From: Larkinella humicola
Lineage (GTDB): Bacteria > Bacteroidota > Bacteroidia > Cytophagales > Spirosomataceae
Assembly (NCBI RefSeq): GCF_008727875.1
Contig: NZ_VTWS01000005.1
Location: 496,001-560,000, forward strand
Length of the DNA stretch: 64,000 nucleotides
Reading direction: 5' to 3'
In this document: one piece after another, positions 60,152 through 64,000 of the stretch
Position numbering within the stretch: the stretch's first letter is position 1
Layout of the letters: every line of letters starts with the position of its first letter
Made by a program: the position numbers and the translations under genes
The notes under the pieces: model-generated
What the model saw: only the letters and a program-made list of their open reading frames with translations
Database searches by the model: none
Told to the model about the DNA's origin: nothing

Positions 60152-62533
60152 TTATTCACTCCGCAAACTATCCGCCGGATTCGACAAGGCAGCCCGATAG
60201 GTCCGGATTCCGATGGTCAGCCCACCCAGCCCCAGCAACAAACCAATGCAGCCGCCCAGGGTTTCAAAACCGATCGAAACGTGATAGGCAAAATTAATCA
60301 GAAAAGCCATTCCGGCCAGATACCCCAGCGGGATGGCAATTGCTCCGGCAAGGAGCAGTAATTTAACAAAATCCCACGACAGCAGCCAGATAATTTGACG
60401 AACCTCGGCGCCCATCACTTTCCGGATGCCCACTTCCTTGATGCGGGTCTCGGTCGTGTACGTAACCATGCCCAGCAGACCCAGACAGGCAATGGAAAAC
60501 GCCAGCCCCGTCAGCAGGCTCATGAAATCGATGTCGTCTTCGTGGCTATGGCGTTCGTATAAAAAATCAGCATACCATTGCGCGGCAAACGGTTCGTACG
60601 GATTGAGTCGTTTCCAGATGCGTTGAATAGCAGGCAGCGCGGAGGCTTCGGCACCGGCAGCGATTTTTACATTCAGATATCGGAACTCCTTCGGCTGATA
60701 CCGTAGTATAAGCGGTTTGATAGCCCAGTTGAACGTTGTAAACCGGAAGTCTTTCAACACGCCGGCAATCTGCACTTCCGTGCTGTCGTTCAGCCAAAGT
60801 GATTGCCCTACCACCTCCCGCGGGTTGCTGAACCGAAAGGCTTTTGCAGCTTCTTCATTGACCAGAATAAACCGCCCCGACGCACCGTCACCGGTTGCAT
60901 TCGCGGTCATTTCGGGTAAATTCTCACCCGCCAGCAAGGTCAGATCCATGTTGGCTACAAAATACTGATCGACGGCAGAACTGAAAATCAGGACTGAATC
61001 GCCCCCCGATCGCTGTCGGCGGGCTCTTATCAAATCGCCACCGTGGCCGCCAAACAACTCCGACGTGGCCGACACCCGCTCGACGCCCGACACCCGGTTT
61101 AATTCATTCGCCAGCCGCTGATACGGCACACCATGGAGTGGAATGTTCAGAATGCCTTCGCTCCGAAAACCGTAATCCGCCGTTGCCATGTAGTTCTGTT
61201 GCCGCGCCATCGAAAGGAGCGCAATCATGGCAATTAACGCAATCGAAAACTGCGCGACAATCAGCGACTTCCGCAGGGTAATTCCTTTAAAAACCTTTAA
61301 GCCTGTCTGGCTCCGCAACACCTGGGCCGGTCGGAAACCGGACAACACCCGGGCCGGAACGAAGCCCGCCAGCAAGCCCGCCGTGATGCTAAACCCGACA
61401 AAAACCGCCCACATCGTGCCATTCAATTGAACCCCGCCAATGAGCCATTGCTGCACAAACGGCATCGGTTCGATCAGCAACAGGAGCAGATAGGCAACGC
61501 CCAGCGCCAGCACCGACAACACCACCGACTCGGCCATGAACTGGGCCATCAGTTGCCAGCGCACGGCTCCGGATACTTTCCGAATGCCGACTTCGCGGGC
61601 GCGGCTCAGCGACCGGGCGAGTGTCAGGTTGACGTAGTTGAAAACCGCTAATAACAAGGTGACCAGGCCAACGGCCATTTCGGTCGCCAACTTGCCCCAG
61701 CTTACCTCCCAGGTGCCCATTTGCAGGTCATTGCGCGAGGGAGAAAGCGTGGTCAGGGGTTGCGCCCGAAAAGTGTAGCCTTTCTCGGACGTAAACCGAA
61801 GGTCTTTTGTGGCACGCGCGGCAATTGCGGGCAACGCTTTTTCGAGCAATTCGACCGAAGTGCCTTTTTTCAAAGCGACGTAGGTATAACCGGCAGCATA
61901 GTGTTTCCAGTCCGTGTGCTGCTTGCGGTTTTCGGCTGAAAGCGTCGCCATGGAAAGTGCCAGACCAAACCGCAGGTGCGACCGGATTGGCAGCGGTTTG
62001 AACACGCCCGTCACCGTGATCGTACCGAACTCTTTGTGGTGGATGGTTTTACCAATCGGGTTCGACCGGCCAAAAAACTTCTCAGCCGTTTGGGGCGTCA
62101 GCACGGCGGTATGGGGTTCCATAGCCGGTTGACCACTGGCCAGTTTGTAGCCTAAAACCGTAAAGAACGCCGGATCGACGGCACAATAGGATTCCTGAAG
62201 CATTTTCCGATCGACCGTAAACTCGGCATACGTGCGAATGACGCGGGCGGTTTGTTCCACAAATCCGTAGTCCCGTTTCAGTACCCCGGCCAGCGGCATC
62301 GGCGTGCTGGCATAAGCAACTACCTGATTTTCACCACTCGTTACATCGGTCAGGATGCGGTACGTTCGCTCCGGGTTCGGATGAAATTTCCCGTAATCAA
62401 ACGCGCCTTTAATGTCGATCAAGGCCAGCAGGCACACCATGATGCCGGATGACAAACCCACCACATTGATGACGGAAAACAGCTTGTGCTTCCAGAGATT
62501 GCGAAAAGCGATGACGACGTAATTGCGGAACAT
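60152..62533 (-). CDS. ABC transporter permease, two-halved FtsX/MacB type
   Basis: The 793-residue protein has an N-terminal helix (about 19-40: SVINVVGLSSGIMVCLLAL), a periplasmic MacB-type domain, three helices, then a second half with the same plan, ending NPADSLRSE. GIRKVSGAV and EVGIRKVMGAE are the FtsX-core motifs of the two halves. It pairs with the ATPase at 59339 and perhaps with the adaptor/TolC pair, and has no ATPase of its own. The ATG at 62533 (MFRNYVVIAFRNLWKHK) is chosen because the family always starts here. Confidence 0.93.
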   Translation of the reverse strand: MFRNYVVIAFRNLWKHKLFSVINVVGLSSGIMVCLLALIDIKGAFDYGKFHPNPERTYRILTDVTSGENQVVAYASTPMPLAGVLKRDYGFVEQTARVIRTYAEFTVDRKMLQESYCAVDPAFFTVLGYKLASGQPAMEPHTAVLTPQTAEKFFGRSNPIGKTIHHKEFGTITVTGVFKPLPIRSHLRFGLALSMATLSAENRKQHTDWKHYAAGYTYVALKKGTSVELLEKALPAIAARATKDLRFTSEKGYTFRAQPLTTLSPSRNDLQMGTWEVSWGKLATEMAVGLVTLLLAVFNYVNLTLARSLSRAREVGIRKVSGAVRWQLMAQFMAESVVLSVLALGVAYLLLLLIEPMPFVQQWLIGGVQLNGTMWAVFVGFSITAGLLAGFVPARVLSGFRPAQVLRSQTGLKVFKGITLRKSLIVAQFSIALIAMIALLSMARQQNYMATADYGFRSEGILNIPLHGVPYQRLANELNRVSGVERVSATSELFGGHGGDLIRARRQRSGGDSVLIFSSAVDQYFVANMDLTLLAGENLPEMTANATGDGASGRFILVNEEAAKAFRFSNPREVVGQSLWLNDSTEVQIAGVLKDFRFTTFNWAIKPLILRYQPKEFRYLNVKIAAGAEASALPAIQRIWKRLNPYEPFAAQWYADFLYERHSHEDDIDFMSLLTGLAFSIACLGLLGMVTYTTETRIKEVGIRKVMGAEVRQIIWLLSWDFVKLLLLAGAIAIPLGYLAGMAFLINFAYHVSIGFETLGGCIGLLLGLGGLTIGIRTYRAALSNPADSLRSE

Positions 62534-62620
62534 GGCGTTCAGAGGATCAGACTGCCTAGAAAGACTCAAGGCTTATGCCAGAAAACCAAAAGGCTGATAA
62601 TTAACGCCATACGCGCATTA

Positions 62621-62660
62621 AAAACAAAAGAGTGTCCGGTGACGGACACTCTTTTGTTCA
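62621..62660 (-). terminator. Rho-independent terminator (bidirectional stem) after the DUF4097 gene
   Basis: A perfect 16-base stem (62623-62638 with 62643-62658, core AGAGTGTCCG) and a 4-base loop. On the minus strand it lies between the DUF4097 stop and the permease start, with T-rich flank. Repeat C lies between it and the DUF4097 stop. Confidence 0.88.
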
Positions 62661-62685
62661 CAAACGGACAGGAAGGGGAGTGAAG

Positions 62686-62748
62686 AATTAAGAGTTATGA
62701 GTGAAGAGTTATATGCGTCAGCCAACTCTTCACTCACAACTCTTAACT
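62686..62748. repeat. Intergenic inverted repeat C (DUF4097 gene/permease)
   Basis: Arms 62686-62710 and 62724-62748 match at 23 of 25 positions around a 13-base loop. GAATTAAGAGTTATGAGTGA and AAGAGTT are shared with repeats A and B. It starts one base after the DUF4097 stop codon. Confidence 0.88.
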
Positions 62749-62749
62749 T

Positions 62750-63790
62750 TTACCTGTTCACATACACACTCCCGCTCCCGGCGGAGATGCGGACGGGAAC
62801 ACCACCTCCGTTCAGACGGCCCCGGACGCGGTCTTTCTCCACCGTTCCGTCGAATTTACTCAGCGGAATATCGACCCGGTTTCCGGACAAATCAAGGTCG
62901 ATACCCTGATCCAGCGGCATCCGGACTTTCACGCTGCCCGGCCCACCCGACAGCCGGACGTATTCGCCCAGTTTGGTAATTTCAACGTCCATTCCGCCCC
63001 CGCTGGTGCTGGCTTCAACGCTGCCCGAAATACCCGACAGCCGAACCGAACCGCCAGACGTACCGGCCACGAGTTCGCCCTTGATGCCCTCGCCTTTCAC
63101 ACTGCCGCCACTGGTGCGCGCATTGACCCGGCCGCTCAGGTTGGCCAGATGGACACTGCCACCCGAGGTCCGCAGATCCAGGTTGCCGTCAGAATCTTCG
63201 GCGTGGATGGACCCGCCACTGGTCGACAGGTCGATGTCTTTCCGGCAGCGATCCAGGTGAATGCTCCCACCCGACGTCCGGCCTTTGATCAGCCCTTCGA
63301 CACCGGTCAGGTGCAGGCTTCCACCACTGGTGGCAAAGTTCTGACTCCCCACCAGGTTGCTCAGCCGGATGCTGCCCCCACTGGTGTGCAGGTCGGTTGC
63401 GAAGGTTTTGGGCGTGTATACTTTAAACGAAATGCTGATCGACCGTTTCCAGTCCCAGTTGTCCCGGTTTTTCCGTTTGGCCGTTGCAATGACGGTATTT
63501 CCTTCAACGCCCAGTTTGATGTCGTATTCTTTCAGCCGTTCTTCGATTTCGTCTTTGGAGAGTTTGTTGCTCGGCCAGTTGTTGCCCCGTACGTACATTT
63601 CAACTTTGACGCCACTTGATTGATTGCCTTCTACCGAGATGCTGCCGCCGGAGGTTTCCACCCGAACGGTGTTCAGGCTACCGGAGAAATTCTTGGTCTC
63701 GTAGGGGGTTTCATCGTTGTCCTGGGCAAAAGAATGAAAGGAGAAGGCGATGGCACACGCAGCAGTGAAGAGGAAAGATGAACGTTTCAT
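62750..63790 (-). CDS. DUF4097-type secreted beta-helix repeat protein
   Basis: The 346-residue protein has a signal peptide (about 1-22, ending SFAQ) and a N-terminal domain, then a run of eight or nine tandem repeats of about 18-21 residues, each with SGGSIHL-type cores (GGSIRLSN, GGSLHLTG, GGSIHLDR, GGSIHAED, GGSVHLAN, GGSVKGEG, GGSVRLSG, GGGMDVEI). They predict a right-handed beta-helix, as in the DUF4097/adhesin-like family. The role in the periplasm or outer surface is not established. The ATG at 63790 opens the signal peptide, and a longer frame (to 63856) does not. Confidence 0.85.
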   Translation of the reverse strand: MKRSSFLFTAACAIAFSFHSFAQDNDETPYETKNFSGSLNTVRVETSGGSISVEGNQSSGVKVEMYVRGNNWPSNKLSKDEIEERLKEYDIKLGVEGNTVIATAKRKNRDNWDWKRSISISFKVYTPKTFATDLHTSGGSIRLSNLVGSQNFATSGGSLHLTGVEGLIKGRTSGGSIHLDRCRKDIDLSTSGGSIHAEDSDGNLDLRTSGGSVHLANLSGRVNARTSGGSVKGEGIKGELVAGTSGGSVRLSGISGSVEASTSGGGMDVEITKLGEYVRLSGGPGSVKVRMPLDQGIDLDLSGNRVDIPLSKFDGTVEKDRVRGRLNGGGVPVRISAGSGSVYVNR

Positions 63791-63944
63791 GGTATTTGTG
63801 TTTGAGATTGTTGGAGAGTTGGGTAAAAGATGCAGAATGCACGAACGGAGTTGCATCGTTTCTGATGAAAGACGATCAAAGAATATACCACAACCAGCAA
63901 GTTTCTATCTATCAACGACTTACCAAACCGTTCAATTTCAAAAC

Positions 63945-63960
63945 TGTCCGGGAACGGACG
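63945..63960 (-). terminator. Weak hairpin near the right edge
   Basis: A five-base stem (GTCCG at 63946-63950 with 63955-63959) and a GGAA loop are followed on the minus strand by a short T-run (AGTTTTG). It may end a minus-strand gene beyond the window. The rest of 63791-64000 holds no gene I can support. Confidence 0.3.
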
Positions 63961-64000
63961 GTTGTTTAGGACAAACCAGCCGTAGATCGCGGTCGTTACC

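Noticed and set aside
9331-62748. Inverted repeats as a CRISPR array
   Set aside because: Repeats are dispersed singly over the window, not in a regular array with unique spacers, and no cas genes are present.

Overview
The window is chromosomal DNA of a member of the Bacteroidota, most likely order Cytophagales and probably near Spirosoma/Larkinella (Spirosomaceae). Reasons: a SusC/SusD pair with a FecI-type sigma factor and FecR-type anti-sigma factor, two-halved FtsX-type ABC permeases, DUF3109 and DUF4097 families, a rimP-nusA-infB cluster with a Pro/Arg-rich IF-2 linker, and Bacteroidota-type promoters (TTTG or TTGG, 19-20 bases, TAnnTTTG). The genus is an inference. No phage, insertion sequence, CRISPR array, tRNA or rRNA gene was found. 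Coding is dense; high GC3 gives many long antisense shadow frames, which are left out.

Layout. 1-8 kb: end of an ABC permease, two small envelope proteins, an M16 peptidase, an O-methyltransferase, a LysM lytic transglycosylase, a DUF3109 protein and a cysteine-less alkyltransferase-like protein. 7.8-13.7 kb, mostly minus strand: a receiver-only regulator, MtgA, HemW, a GNAT enzyme, a 54-aa Cys-rich protein with its own promoter, DoxX, PhzF, a HAD phosphatase and a YciI-like protein. 13.9-20.7 kb: S9 peptidase, lipoprotein hydrolase, Lys-rich small protein, GH5-like hydrolase and aldose 1-epimerase.

20.9-31.4 kb is the most unusual part. One compact plus-strand cluster encodes an FHA-like protein, a 27-aa membrane micropeptide, a membrane PP2C phosphatase, two tandem membrane Ser/Thr kinases, a 1327-aa fusion of a SEDS (RodA/FtsW) glycan polymerase to a class B penicillin-binding protein, and a second FHA protein. 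The gene content parallels the actinobacterial fhaA-fhaB-pstP-rodA-pbpA-pknA-pknB locus, but polymerase and transpeptidase are one polypeptide. It looks like a phosphorylation-controlled peptidoglycan synthase.

31.4-42.3 kb: moaD and moaE, then a sigma/anti-sigma/SusC/SusD/GH28 locus probably for pectin-type polysaccharide, then a membrane endonuclease/phosphatase-family protein. 42.3-55.2 kb: rimP-nusA-infB behind an attenuator-like leader, a phosphoesterase, a BatA/VWA protein, a Uma2-type protein, folA-fmt, a candidate small RNA before greA, a HIT protein and gpsA. 55.4-63.8 kb: periplasmic adaptor, TolC, an inward-facing class IV aminotransferase, ABC ATPase and permease (a likely MacAB-TolC-type system) and a DUF4097 repeat protein.

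Twelve intergenic long inverted repeats (arms 14-37 bases, often made of degenerate ~10-base words) lie only between co-directional or convergent genes. Several share arm sequences although they are tens of kilobases apart.
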